A stretch of 64,000 nucleotides of DNA. It comes from Vallitalea longa. GTDB taxonomy: Bacteria > Bacillota > Clostridia > Lachnospirales > Vallitaleaceae. Location of the stretch: assembly GCF_027923465.1 (NCBI RefSeq), contig NZ_BRLB01000003.1, positions 186,001 through 250,000 of the forward strand. Direction: 5' to 3'. The notes beneath the pieces were generated by a model that saw only the letters and a list, made by a program, of their open reading frames with translations, had not been told where the DNA came from and ran no database searches. The translations under genes and the position numbers were made by a program. How positions within the stretch are numbered: position 1 is the first letter of the stretch; each line of letters begins with the position of its first letter. Positions 45,300 through 54,186 of the stretch are shown here, piece by piece.

Positions 45300-46517
45300 T
45301 TGAAAAAATTATTAGCACTTGTTATAGCTTTTTTTCTATTGTCAGGTATGTTTGTTAGCTGTAAATATAAAAGGAATGATTATGATACATATAAGAAAAC
45401 AGATAGTATTTCGGTTAACGATCAATTAGCATATCAAAATAATATAGATGTACAAGCTGATATTTCCAAATTAAAGTCCTATGATGGGCAGTTACTCATT
45501 TATCCAACTCAAAATAAAAATATACCTAATAGACCTGCTGATCCTGATTTGCTTCCAATATCCGATCCTATGCATTGGTACGATATTCAATTTCCAGGTT
45601 GGGTAGTGGATAAAATCAATATTCCTTTATCTGATGGAGATGGACCAAAGGGTAAAAAAGTCTATGTTATCATAACCAGTGAACATCCCTATTGGACAGC
45701 AGTAGGCATTGGAGCAAAAAAAGTAGCGGATGCCTATGGAATAGATTTCAAGATGTTAAATCCCAATGGAGATTTAGTAAAACAGAATGAGCTGATTGAG
45801 GATGCGATAAATGATAATGCTGACATGATAATATTAGCTACTATTGATACAAGAAAAGCAGTAACTCAAGCAAAAAAAATCAATGAAGCAGGAATACCAC
45901 TTATATTCTTTAATACTCTTCCAGAGTCAGAAGCTTTGAAATATTGTCTTGCTTGGACTGGACCTGATGATTGGGAAAATTTCAAAATGCTTGCTAGGAC
46001 TTTGGCAGATGAATTAGATAGTATTGGGGGTGTTTGTTATCTTAGACATGCACCAAAAGGAGGATCTCCATATTATGCCAGAAATTGGGCACCTATTACA
46101 GAATTGGCCGATTATTCTCCTATGATTAAGTCTCTAGATAGTAAAGACGCTGAATTCAATTATGACAAGACTAAGAAAATAGTTATTGATTGGATTAATG
46201 ATTATGGAGATGAATTAAAAGGTATTGTATGTAGTGATGATTCAATTCAAGCCATTGGAGCTATAAATGCTTGTAAGGAAATGAATAGACCAGACATAGT
46301 AATAGTAGCATCAGGTAATGGTAAAAACGGAATGGATGCAGTTAAAAAAGGAGATATGTTTGCTATAACATATCAGTCAGCAGAGGCAGATGGAGCACTT
46401 CCATTAAAAGTTGCAGCTGATTGGTTTAGTGGAAAAGAGATTGATAATATATATTATCTATCAAGTAATATCATAACTAAAAAGAATGTAGATAAATATA
46501 TGCCAGCTCAATGGTGA
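45300..46517 (+). CDS. CUT2 sugar-binding lipoprotein, first copy
   Basis: A 405-residue lipoprotein (lipobox Cys21 in FVSC) with a type I periplasmic binding fold (Peripla_BP_4/RbsB class) from about residue 115 (KKVYVIITSEHPYWTAVGIGAKKVADAYG). Before it lies an unusual extension of about 90 residues containing RPADPDLLPISDPMHWYDIQFPGW. A related protein with the same extension is encoded at 51340, and both end in YMPAQW. Start is TTG at 45300 with AAGGAGGAG upstream. It is followed directly by a URO-D-like gene. Confidence 0.9.
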   Translation: MKKLLALVIAFFLLSGMFVSCKYKRNDYDTYKKTDSISVNDQLAYQNNIDVQADISKLKSYDGQLLIYPTQNKNIPNRPADPDLLPISDPMHWYDIQFPGWVVDKINIPLSDGDGPKGKKVYVIITSEHPYWTAVGIGAKKVADAYGIDFKMLNPNGDLVKQNELIEDAINDNADMIILATIDTRKAVTQAKKINEAGIPLIFFNTLPESEALKYCLAWTGPDDWENFKMLARTLADELDSIGGVCYLRHAPKGGSPYYARNWAPITELADYSPMIKSLDSKDAEFNYDKTKKIVIDWINDYGDELKGIVCSDDSIQAIGAINACKEMNRPDIVIVASGNGKNGMDAVKKGDMFAITYQSAEADGALPLKVAADWFSGKEIDNIYYLSSNIITKKNVDKYMPAQW

Positions 46518-46529
46518 GGAGGGATAGGT

Positions 46530-47597
46530 ATGACTTCAAAAGAAAGAGGAATCGCTCCAATGAAGAACAAGAGACTGGACAGGTTTCCCATGTGGTATGG
46601 AGGTGATCCAAGAACCACTCAGAATATAGTTACTGCTCTAGGTGTAAACAATGCTGATGAAGCTCTATATGACGTGTTAGGTATAGATTATAAGACATTT
46701 AGACCAAATTATATTGGAGAACCTTTTCAAGTTTATGAAGATGGAAGTGTCGATACTGATTGGGGGATACGAAGAGCAGGGCTTCATTATGGGCAAGCAA
46801 TTACTCATCCTCTTGCAAAGGCTGATTCAGTTAAGGATATTATTAATTACTCTTTTCCTAATATAGATGATTATGATTGTAAAATTTCTAAAGAACAGCT
46901 CTTAGAGGCAGAAGGTTATTCCATAATTGGAGGGACCTGGTCTCCATTTTTCCATGATTCAACCGAATTAATTGGCATGGAAGAATTCTTTATAAAAATG
47001 TATACTCATGAAAAAGTCATAGATGCTCTTGTTGAAAAATGTTTTAATTTCTATTATGAGTTAACAGAACGATGTTTTAAGGAAAATCCTGGGATCATTG
47101 ATATGTTTTTCATGGGGAATGATTTCGGGACACAACGTTCGTTATTGTTATCTCCAGAAATGTGGAGAAAATATTTTAAGAACAGGATTAGAAAGATAGT
47201 AGATTTAGCACATAGCTATGGTGCTGTAACCGCAGTTCATTCATGTGGTGCAATTAGAAAACTAATTCCTGATTTGATAGATATAGGTTTTGACGCAATC
47301 AACCCAATACAGGTAAATGCTGAAAATATGAATCCTAAGGAATTAATCAATGAATTCGGTGATGATGTAACATTTTTTGGAGGTATTGATGAAAATGATA
47401 TTTTATTAAATAAGTCAGAAAAATGCGTTAGAGAAGAAACAAAACGAATAATTGATATATTGGGTAGTAAAGGAAAATACATAGTTGCAGCATCTCATGA
47501 TTATCTTTTACCAGAAGTTCCAGCAAGAAATATTATTGCAATGTTTGAAGAAGCAAAGAAATATGGTTTAGGTGATTTCAAGGAAAATAGAAAGTAG
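46530..47597 (+). CDS. URO-D/MtaA-superfamily protein
   Basis: A 355-residue URO-D-fold protein. The metal-site motif HSCG (His237, Cys239) is followed by LIPDLIDIGFDAINPIQ and a later SHDYLLPEVP with His323 where related enzymes have a third ligand. This HxC...H arrangement is that of the MtaA/cobalamin methyltransferase branch rather than haem URO-D, which lacks metal. It starts 12 bases after the binding-protein gene (GAGGAGGG site), inside the CUT2 operon. No corrinoid protein gene is present, so a methyl-transfer role is only a possibility. Confidence 0.83.
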   Translation: MTSKERGIAPMKNKRLDRFPMWYGGDPRTTQNIVTALGVNNADEALYDVLGIDYKTFRPNYIGEPFQVYEDGSVDTDWGIRRAGLHYGQAITHPLAKADSVKDIINYSFPNIDDYDCKISKEQLLEAEGYSIIGGTWSPFFHDSTELIGMEEFFIKMYTHEKVIDALVEKCFNFYYELTERCFKENPGIIDMFFMGNDFGTQRSLLLSPEMWRKYFKNRIRKIVDLAHSYGAVTAVHSCGAIRKLIPDLIDIGFDAINPIQVNAENMNPKELINEFGDDVTFFGGIDENDILLNKSEKCVREETKRIIDILGSKGKYIVAASHDYLLPEVPARNIIAMFEEAKKYGLGDFKENRK

Positions 47598-47640
47598 AAC
47601 TTTCATATTTAATTAAAGAGATAGAAAGTGGGGATATATT

Positions 47641-49155
47641 TTGGCAGACAAAGTGGCACTTGAAGTAAAAAACGTTAGTAAGAGATTTCCTGGAACTCTT
47701 GCTGTTGATAACGTAAGCGTCAAATTTAATAGAGGTGAAGTTCATGCTCTTATGGGAGAAAATGGGGCAGGAAAATCCACTCTAATGAAGATGATAGCAG
47801 GTTCCTACAATGATTACACAGGAGATATATTGATAAATGGAGAAAAGAAATTGCTATACTCGCCTTCGATATCTAAGAAAAACGGTATAGGTATGATATA
47901 TCAGGAACTTAGTTTAGCACGTCCTATAAGCATAGCAGAAAATATTTTAGTAGGTAGACTTCCAGTAAAATACAAAATAATAACAGATAAAGCCAAGATG
48001 ATAGAGGAAGCAAAAGAATGTCTTGAAACAGTAAGGTTAGAACATCTAGATCCAGAAAAGAATATTTCGGAAATTAGTCAGCATCAAGCTCAACTAGTTG
48101 AGATAGCAAAAGTTATGGGGAACAAACCGAGTATTCTAGTATTTGATGAACCAACATCTGCATTATCAAGAGAAGAAGTAGAAATGTTGTTTGATATAAT
48201 CAATGATTTGAAAAGGAAGGGTATGGCTATTATTTATATATCCCATCATATAAGTGAAATATATAGAATTGCTGATAAAGTTACTGTAATGAGAGATGGG
48301 AAGAAAATAGAAACACGAAATATAACAGACGTCAAATCTGAAGAACTTGTTCAAATGATGGTTGGGAAAACAATAGATAAATTCTACAGTAAAAGAAAAG
48401 GGAAAATTGGAAAAACATATTTAGAAGTGAAAGATTTAACCAGATATGGATTCGTTCATAATATATCATTCAAAGCAAAGAAAGGCGAGATATTAGGATT
48501 TATGGGGCTTTCTGGAGCGGGACGTACTGAACTTGCAAGATGTATAGTTGGTATTGATCCTATAGATAAAGGAACAGTCATGAAAGATGGGGTAGATGTA
48601 ACTCCTAAGAATTATGATGATGGTATTAGTAAAGGATTTGCTTACTTGTCTGAAGATAGGAAATCACAAGGATTATTCTTGAGGTTAACTAATGAAGAAA
48701 ATATTCTGTCAGCACTAATTCCTATGTGTTCAAGCAAGGGTATATATAAAAAAAGAAATGCCGGTGATGTAGTTACGGAGCAAATAGAAAAATTGAAAAT
48801 CAGTCCTCCGAATCCACATGTAGGAGTAGGAAGCCTGTCGGGTGGTAATCAACAAAAAGTTTTATTGGGAAAATGGCTTGCAACTAAACCAGATATCCTA
48901 ATATTGGATGAACCAACAAGAGGCGTTGATGTTGGTGCAAAACAAGTAATACATGATGTAGTTACTGAGTTAGCCAATAAGGGAACAACAGTATTGTTGA
49001 TGACCTCTGATCTACCTGAATTAGTTGGATTATCCGATAGAGTTTGCGTAATTAGAGGAGGCCATATAATTGGAGAAATAAGTAAAGAAAAGCTTACGGA
49101 AGAATCAGCCTTATTAGCGGCTAATGGGGAAGGAAGTGTATTTGATGCCTGCTAA
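47641..49155 (+). CDS. CUT2 sugar ABC ATPase (RbsA/MglA family)
   Basis: A 504-residue fused ATPase. Domain 1 has Walker A GENGAGKST and Walker B ILVFDEPTSALS; domain 2 begins near residue 260 with the degenerate Walker A GLSGAGRTE, then LSGGNQQKV and LILDEPTRGVDVGAK. This is the standard RbsA/XylG/MglA arrangement for importing monosaccharides. Start is TTG at 47641 behind GTGGGGA. It overlaps the first permease. Confidence 0.94.
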   Translation: MADKVALEVKNVSKRFPGTLAVDNVSVKFNRGEVHALMGENGAGKSTLMKMIAGSYNDYTGDILINGEKKLLYSPSISKKNGIGMIYQELSLARPISIAENILVGRLPVKYKIITDKAKMIEEAKECLETVRLEHLDPEKNISEISQHQAQLVEIAKVMGNKPSILVFDEPTSALSREEVEMLFDIINDLKRKGMAIIYISHHISEIYRIADKVTVMRDGKKIETRNITDVKSEELVQMMVGKTIDKFYSKRKGKIGKTYLEVKDLTRYGFVHNISFKAKKGEILGFMGLSGAGRTELARCIVGIDPIDKGTVMKDGVDVTPKNYDDGISKGFAYLSEDRKSQGLFLRLTNEENILSALIPMCSSKGIYKKRNAGDVVTEQIEKLKISPPNPHVGVGSLSGGNQQKVLLGKWLATKPDILILDEPTRGVDVGAKQVIHDVVTELANKGTTVLLMTSDLPELVGLSDRVCVIRGGHIIGEISKEKLTEESALLAANGEGSVFDAC

Positions 49156-50170
49156 AGATAATACAGCATTAAGTGGATCAAGATTTAGCAATGTAGATAA
49201 TAAAAGTGGAATCAGCAAATTATTTGATAAAGCAGGAGTATATGTTATTGCACTTTGTTTAGTTATTCTGGGAATTATTGTTTCGCCTACGAAATTTTTG
49301 ACACCAGATAATTTATTAAACATATTGAGAGCAGTCGGAATGTTAGGTATAACAGCTTGTGGGTTATCCTTTGTAATTTATAGTTCACAAATGGCGGATA
49401 TGAGTGTTCCTTCTGCAATGGCTTTTTCAGGAATAATAACCGTACAATTTTTACATCTTGGATTTGTTCCTGCAATAATTCTTGGAATCATATTCGGTAT
49501 GTTGATTGGTCTTGTTAATGGGATTGTTGTAGGTTATTTTAGAGCAAATGCTATTCTGTGGACTCTAGCTATGCAGTTCGGTATGGAAGGAATTATGAGA
49601 TATGTATGGTCTGGTAATCAATTATATCCGGATCTAGAGCCTGGTACATCAGGAGCAGCTTTCGTTAATATTTTCAGATTAGAAGTATTCGGTATTCCAT
49701 TTTTGATTATCGTAATGATAGTTCTATACATAATAGCAGATATTATTATGAAGAAAACAAAATTCGGTAATCAGTTGAAATTGGTGGGTTCTGCTATTGA
49801 TGCTGCAAAATGTACAGGTATCAACGTCAGAAAAACAGTATTATATGCATTCTTAATCAGTTCTTTTACTGCTTCAATAGCAGGAATATTCATTACTTCC
49901 ATGAATAAACTTGGTGTCTATTATCTTGGAGAAGGTTATGACTTCAAGAGTGTTACAGCTATTGTAATTGGAGGTATGGCATTATCAGGAGGTAGAGGTA
50001 ACATTTGGGGTGTACTTGGAGGAGTCTTGGTAATGGGATTGTTAAATAACATATTAACTTTTATAGGTATACCTACAGCGGTACAGAATGTCTTTATAGG
50101 ATTGGTATTCATAGCAGTTGTTGCTTTGCACACATATAAATTGAGAAAGGTGGGAAAAGACTATGCGTAA
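49145..50170 (+). CDS. CUT2 sugar ABC permease (RbsC family), first
   Basis: A 341-residue RbsC-like permease with about eight to ten membrane segments and the conserved loop KLVGSAIDAAKCTGINVRKTVLYAFLISSFTASIAGI followed by GGMALSGGRGNIWGVLGG. Start ATG 49145 follows AAGGAAGTG; a longer frame from 49124 lacks support. It overlaps the ATPase by 11 bases and the next permease by 8. Confidence 0.92.
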   Translation: MPAKDNTALSGSRFSNVDNKSGISKLFDKAGVYVIALCLVILGIIVSPTKFLTPDNLLNILRAVGMLGITACGLSFVIYSSQMADMSVPSAMAFSGIITVQFLHLGFVPAIILGIIFGMLIGLVNGIVVGYFRANAILWTLAMQFGMEGIMRYVWSGNQLYPDLEPGTSGAAFVNIFRLEVFGIPFLIIVMIVLYIIADIIMKKTKFGNQLKLVGSAIDAAKCTGINVRKTVLYAFLISSFTASIAGIFITSMNKLGVYYLGEGYDFKSVTAIVIGGMALSGGRGNIWGVLGGVLVMGLLNNILTFIGIPTAVQNVFIGLVFIAVVALHTYKLRKVGKDYA

Positions 50171-51305
50171 GAAAAGTAATATTATCTCACTTATTGATCA
50201 AAATAGAGCAATGCTATTAGTGATTTTATTAACTATTTTCTCATGTATTTTTGCGCCGAATTTTGCTAACAGGATGAATTTTTCAACTATACTCATCTCA
50301 GCATGTATGTTAGCTATTATATCGGTAGGATTTACTATTGTATTTATTTTAGCTCAGATTGATTTATCAATCGGTGCTACTGCTCAATTCTGTGGAATGC
50401 TATGTGTTGGGTTACAGCCTAATCTAGGTTGGGGGTTAAGTTTAATTGTAGCTGTTGCAGCAGGAGCTTTAATCGGATTATTTAACGGAATAGTTGTAGT
50501 GAAATTCAGGATTCACTCTTTCATTGCAACAATAGGTACAATGACGATTATTAGAGGTATCTTACATCTATATAGTGATGGAGGAACAAAAAGTATCGAT
50601 GATTATTCATTAGGTGAATTCTTAGAAACAGGTCAATTCCCAATATGGTTTATTATAATAGTTATCGCTGCAATAGTAGCATTCGTAGTATTAAGTAAAC
50701 CAGATATAAAAACAATAAATGGAATAGCTACTTTAGTTGTTCCTACAGTATTTATAGTGCTGTGGTTAACAACTAAATTATTCTCTCCTATAGTTATCAT
50801 TACGTTCATTATCATCTCAGTAGGAATATTTATTGTTGATCATACAAGATTCGGTAAAGGTTTTTATGTAGTAGGAGGTAATGCTGAAACAGCGTGGTTA
50901 GCAGGTATTAATAAAGATCTGTACATTATACTTGGTTTCGTGATATGTGGAATAACTGCTTCACTAGCTGGCTCTATATTTGCAATGAGATTAAGTTCAA
51001 TGACTGCTAGATTCATATTCGCACAGAAAGCTCTAATGACAGCTCTTGCAGCTGTAATTATTGGGGGTACACAACTAACTGGTGGAAAAGGAAGTATTCT
51101 AAAAAGTTATTTCGGAGTGTTGATGTTCCAAATATTATTCAATATGATTGGTTGTTTCGGACTTGGATTCGAGATTCAAATATTTATTAATGGACTTATT
51201 CTTGCAGTGGTAGTTTTCTATGAAGCATATACCAATTATAAACATGATTTGCTAAAAGGACAGAGACCAGAATTATTGAAAGAAGCACAGAGTATGCGTT
51301 TGTAG
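50163..51305 (+). CDS. CUT2 sugar ABC permease (RbsC family), second
   Basis: A 380-residue RbsC-like permease: QIDLSIGATAQFCGML is the family hallmark near the second membrane segment, with VVGGNAETAWLAGINKDLYIILGFVICGITASLAG and IIGGTQLTGGKGSI later. A central extra hydrophobic part (residues 160-215) makes it longer than the first. Many CUT2 systems use one permease as a homodimer; two different permeases here imply a heterodimer. Confidence 0.92.
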   Translation: MRKKSNIISLIDQNRAMLLVILLTIFSCIFAPNFANRMNFSTILISACMLAIISVGFTIVFILAQIDLSIGATAQFCGMLCVGLQPNLGWGLSLIVAVAAGALIGLFNGIVVVKFRIHSFIATIGTMTIIRGILHLYSDGGTKSIDDYSLGEFLETGQFPIWFIIIVIAAIVAFVVLSKPDIKTINGIATLVVPTVFIVLWLTTKLFSPIVIITFIIISVGIFIVDHTRFGKGFYVVGGNAETAWLAGINKDLYIILGFVICGITASLAGSIFAMRLSSMTARFIFAQKALMTALAAVIIGGTQLTGGKGSILKSYFGVLMFQILFNMIGCFGLGFEIQIFINGLILAVVVFYEAYTNYKHDLLKGQRPELLKEAQSMRL

Positions 51306-51339
51306 GTAATAAAAATTACATATAAATAGGAGGATTATT

Positions 51340-52557
51340 ATGTTAAAAAAATGTTTTGGAGTAATCTTGGTTATGAGTTTGGTTGTAACTATATTCACTG
51401 GATGTGGTACTAAAGATAAGGCAGAAAAAACTGACAGTGGTAAAACTTCTGTAAGTGATAATGCTGATGGACAATCTAATCTTGAACAATCAAAAGAAAT
51501 AGACGTATTCTCGATTATTGGTAGTGATGGTCAACCATTGATTCTACCTACTGAAAAGAAAGAAGTACCAGAGCGTCCAGAAGATCCAAAAGCTTTAGCA
51601 GAAGAAGAAGCTGGACATTGGTGGGATATCGAATATGCAGGCTGGACAACAGAAAAAGAAAATCTACCTAAGTCTCCAGCAGATGGAGCTATAGGCAAAA
51701 AGGTCGTTCTTCTAAAAGCAGGAGATCACCCTTATTGGACTGCTTATGTTAATGGATTCACTCAAATAGCAGAAGCGTATGATATTGATTTCAAGATTCT
51801 TAATGGTAACTGGAACATGGATTTACAGTCTCAACAAGTTGATCAAGCGATTAATGAAAAACCAGATGCTGTTATATTCGCACCTGTAGATGCAACAGCT
51901 TGTGCACCTCTAATGAGAAAAATAAATCAGGCAGGAATACCTATCATAGCATCTAACACAATTCCAGCAGAAGCTGCAATGAAATATTGTACAGCATGGA
52001 CTGGTCCAGATGACTGGGGACAATTCAGAATGATAGCTAGACATTTCGCTGATGAGATGGGTAAAAAAGGCGGATATGCCATAGTAAGACATATGCCAGG
52101 TTCTTCACCATATTTTGCAAGAACATTCGCGCCGATTACAGAATTAGTGGAATATGCACCAGATATGGAATTATTGGCTATGGATACAGCTAACCTTGAA
52201 GCAGAAGCAACAATGCAGTTGGTATCTGATTGGATCACTAAATATGGAGATGACTTAAAAGGATTAATCCTTGCTGGTGACGGTTTCAGTATGACAGGTA
52301 CAGAAGAAGCTCTTAAAAATACCGGAAGAGAAGATATTGTAGTAGTAGCAGCAGGTAACTGTAAAACAGGTATGGATGCAGTTAAAAACGGAGTATGTTC
52401 AGGTATCACATACCAGTCAGCAGAAGGTGACGGGGCAATTGCTTTATATACAGCAGTAAGATTCTTTAATGGAGAAGAATTAGACCCAGTTGCTTATTTA
52501 CCTAGACATATCATTACAGCAGATGACGTAGACAATTATATGCCAGCTCAATGGTAA
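51340..52557 (+). CDS. CUT2 sugar-binding lipoprotein, second copy
   Basis: A 405-residue lipoprotein (Cys22 in FTGCG) co-linear with the one at 45300: the extension RPEDPKALAEEEAGHWWDIEYAGW, the binding-domain start KKVVLLKAGDHPYWTAYVNGF, the block YCTAWTGPDDWGQFRMIARHFADEM, and the YMPAQW end. It probably serves the same permeases with a different ligand or affinity. TAGGAGGA precedes ATG. A Ser/Thr/Asp-rich linker follows the lipid anchor. Confidence 0.92.
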   Translation: MLKKCFGVILVMSLVVTIFTGCGTKDKAEKTDSGKTSVSDNADGQSNLEQSKEIDVFSIIGSDGQPLILPTEKKEVPERPEDPKALAEEEAGHWWDIEYAGWTTEKENLPKSPADGAIGKKVVLLKAGDHPYWTAYVNGFTQIAEAYDIDFKILNGNWNMDLQSQQVDQAINEKPDAVIFAPVDATACAPLMRKINQAGIPIIASNTIPAEAAMKYCTAWTGPDDWGQFRMIARHFADEMGKKGGYAIVRHMPGSSPYFARTFAPITELVEYAPDMELLAMDTANLEAEATMQLVSDWITKYGDDLKGLILAGDGFSMTGTEEALKNTGREDIVVVAAGNCKTGMDAVKNGVCSGITYQSAEGDGAIALYTAVRFFNGEELDPVAYLPRHIITADDVDNYMPAQW

Positions 52558-52574
52558 AAAAATAATTTGAATTA

Positions 52575-52614
52575 AGGGCTGTCTTTTAATACATTAGTAT
52601 TCATAGACTGCCCT
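52575..52614 (+). terminator. Hairpin after the second binding-protein gene
   Basis: AGGGCTGTCT pairs with AGACTGCCCT (one mismatch) around a 20-base loop. No T-run follows, so it is more likely a partial terminator or message-stabilising element before the downstream enzymes. Confidence 0.65.
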
Positions 52615-52638
52615 ATATTAATAAAGGAGGAAAAGAAT

Positions 52639-53826
52639 ATGGAGAATAAAAGTGTAAAAACTAAAATAGATAGAATCAGAAATGCAGCTGAATTCAGTGA
52701 TGAATGCGATAAAATACCTGTTGGAGAATTCTTTTGGACAGGGTTTAAAAATAAGTGCATCAAGAAGTGGGGAGAAGATTTTGATCCATATCTTTTCTTT
52801 GATTTAGATTATATACCTATAACTCCCAATATGGACCCCCATATTAAACCATTTGAAGTAATTAAGCAAGATGGTGATGATATATACATACAAACAGGTT
52901 TTGAAGCTACTATTCATAGATCCAAAGATATCGTTATGCCTCATTATGATAGCTTTTCTATAAAAGAACCACAGGAGATGGCCGAATTCACTTTTGATGA
53001 TCCTACTGACAGAAGAAGGTTCTATGAAGATGGTGATGACCAGATTAATGGTGTTGGAGATGTTCTAGTTCAAAATATCCCAGCATGGTCTAAACGTGTA
53101 GATGATTATTATGGTAAATTGCCCGTATTCGGTTCTGTTTGCGAAGGTTATGAATATGTATGGCGTATTGTAGGTACTGAAAATTCTCTTATGTGGATGT
53201 TAGCAGAACCAGATGCATTTGGAGATTTCATGAAACGAGTAGGAGATTTCCTATATAAATTTGCAGAAGCACAGATTAAAGAAGGAAAAGGAAAACTTTC
53301 CGGAATGGTCATATGGGGTGATGTGGCTTATAGAAACGGTATGCTCTTCAGTCCAGATGCCTGGAGAAAATATTTTAAGCCTATAACCAAGAAACTTATT
53401 GACTTATGTCATGCTAATGATTTGATCGTCATTTATCATGGATGTGGTAATGCTACTTCAATCTATGATGATATGGTTGAATTGGGACTTGATTTTTATA
53501 ATCCTCTTGAAGCAAAAGCAGATCTCGATGTAGTTGAATTAGAAAAGCAGTATGGAGGTAGATTAGGCTTCTGTGGAAATATCGATATGAGAGTTTTGGA
53601 GAGCAACAATCTGGATATGATTAAACGTGAAGTATTATATAAAATGCAGGCAGCAAAAAATGGTGGTTGGATATTCCAATCGGACCATTCAATAAGTAAT
53701 GACGTTGAACCGGAGAGTTATCTGCATGCACTCAATGTAGTTAGAGAATATGGAAATTATCCTCTTAATTTAGATAAAATCAAGGCAGAAATAACAAGGT
53801 TAGATGAAGAGTTGAACATAAAATAA
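52639..53826 (+). CDS. URO-D/MtaA-superfamily protein
   Basis: A 395-residue URO-D-fold protein with HGCG (His267, Cys269), VELGLDFYNPLE and a late SDHSISNDV containing His350, again an HxC...H metal-site pattern. The N-terminal 100 residues are distinct from the other copies. AAAGGAGG precedes ATG. It begins the three-gene enzyme segment URO-D, RhaM-like, URO-D that follows the importer. Confidence 0.82.
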   Translation: MENKSVKTKIDRIRNAAEFSDECDKIPVGEFFWTGFKNKCIKKWGEDFDPYLFFDLDYIPITPNMDPHIKPFEVIKQDGDDIYIQTGFEATIHRSKDIVMPHYDSFSIKEPQEMAEFTFDDPTDRRRFYEDGDDQINGVGDVLVQNIPAWSKRVDDYYGKLPVFGSVCEGYEYVWRIVGTENSLMWMLAEPDAFGDFMKRVGDFLYKFAEAQIKEGKGKLSGMVIWGDVAYRNGMLFSPDAWRKYFKPITKKLIDLCHANDLIVIYHGCGNATSIYDDMVELGLDFYNPLEAKADLDVVELEKQYGGRLGFCGNIDMRVLESNNLDMIKREVLYKMQAAKNGGWIFQSDHSISNDVEPESYLHALNVVREYGNYPLNLDKIKAEITRLDEELNIK

Positions 53827-53843
53827 AAAGAGAGGTTGATATT

Positions 53844-54167
53844 ATGAAAAGATACGGTTCAGTAATTAAAGTAAAACCCGAGAAATTAGATGAGTATAAA
53901 AAATTACATGGAAATGTATGGCCAGATGTATTGAAAATGATAAAAAAATGTAATATAGAGAATTATTCTATTTACTATAAAGATGGTTACCTATTCAGTT
54001 ATTACGAATATGTCGGTAGTGATTATGAGAAGGATATGGCAAAAATGTCAGCTGATCCTGTGACTATCAAATGGTGGGACTGTTGTAAACCATGTCAACA
54101 GCCTCTAGAAAGTAGAAAAGATGGAGAATGGTGGGCAGATATGGAAGAAGTATTCCATCAAGATTAA
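53844..54167 (+). CDS. L-rhamnose mutarotase (RhaM)-like protein
   Basis: A 107-residue protein of the RhaM family. Residues YKKLHGNVWPDV align with the active-site stretch of E. coli RhaM (YQRRHNPIWPEL), including the catalytic His, and NYSIYYKDGYLFSYYEY and IKWWDCC match the other conserved parts. RhaM interconverts the alpha and beta anomers of L-rhamnose; related members serve fucose or unknown sugars. It sits between two URO-D-like genes and is the best evidence that the operon handles a sugar. GAGAGG precedes ATG. Confidence 0.85.
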   Translation: MKRYGSVIKVKPEKLDEYKKLHGNVWPDVLKMIKKCNIENYSIYYKDGYLFSYYEYVGSDYEKDMAKMSADPVTIKWWDCCKPCQQPLESRKDGEWWADMEEVFHQD

Positions 54168-54186
54168 TTAATGGGAGGTAGATCAT

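Noticed and set aside
51927-52409. 160-residue minus-strand ORF inside the second CUT2 binding-protein gene
   Set aside because: Antisense to a clear lipoprotein gene with no supporting signal.
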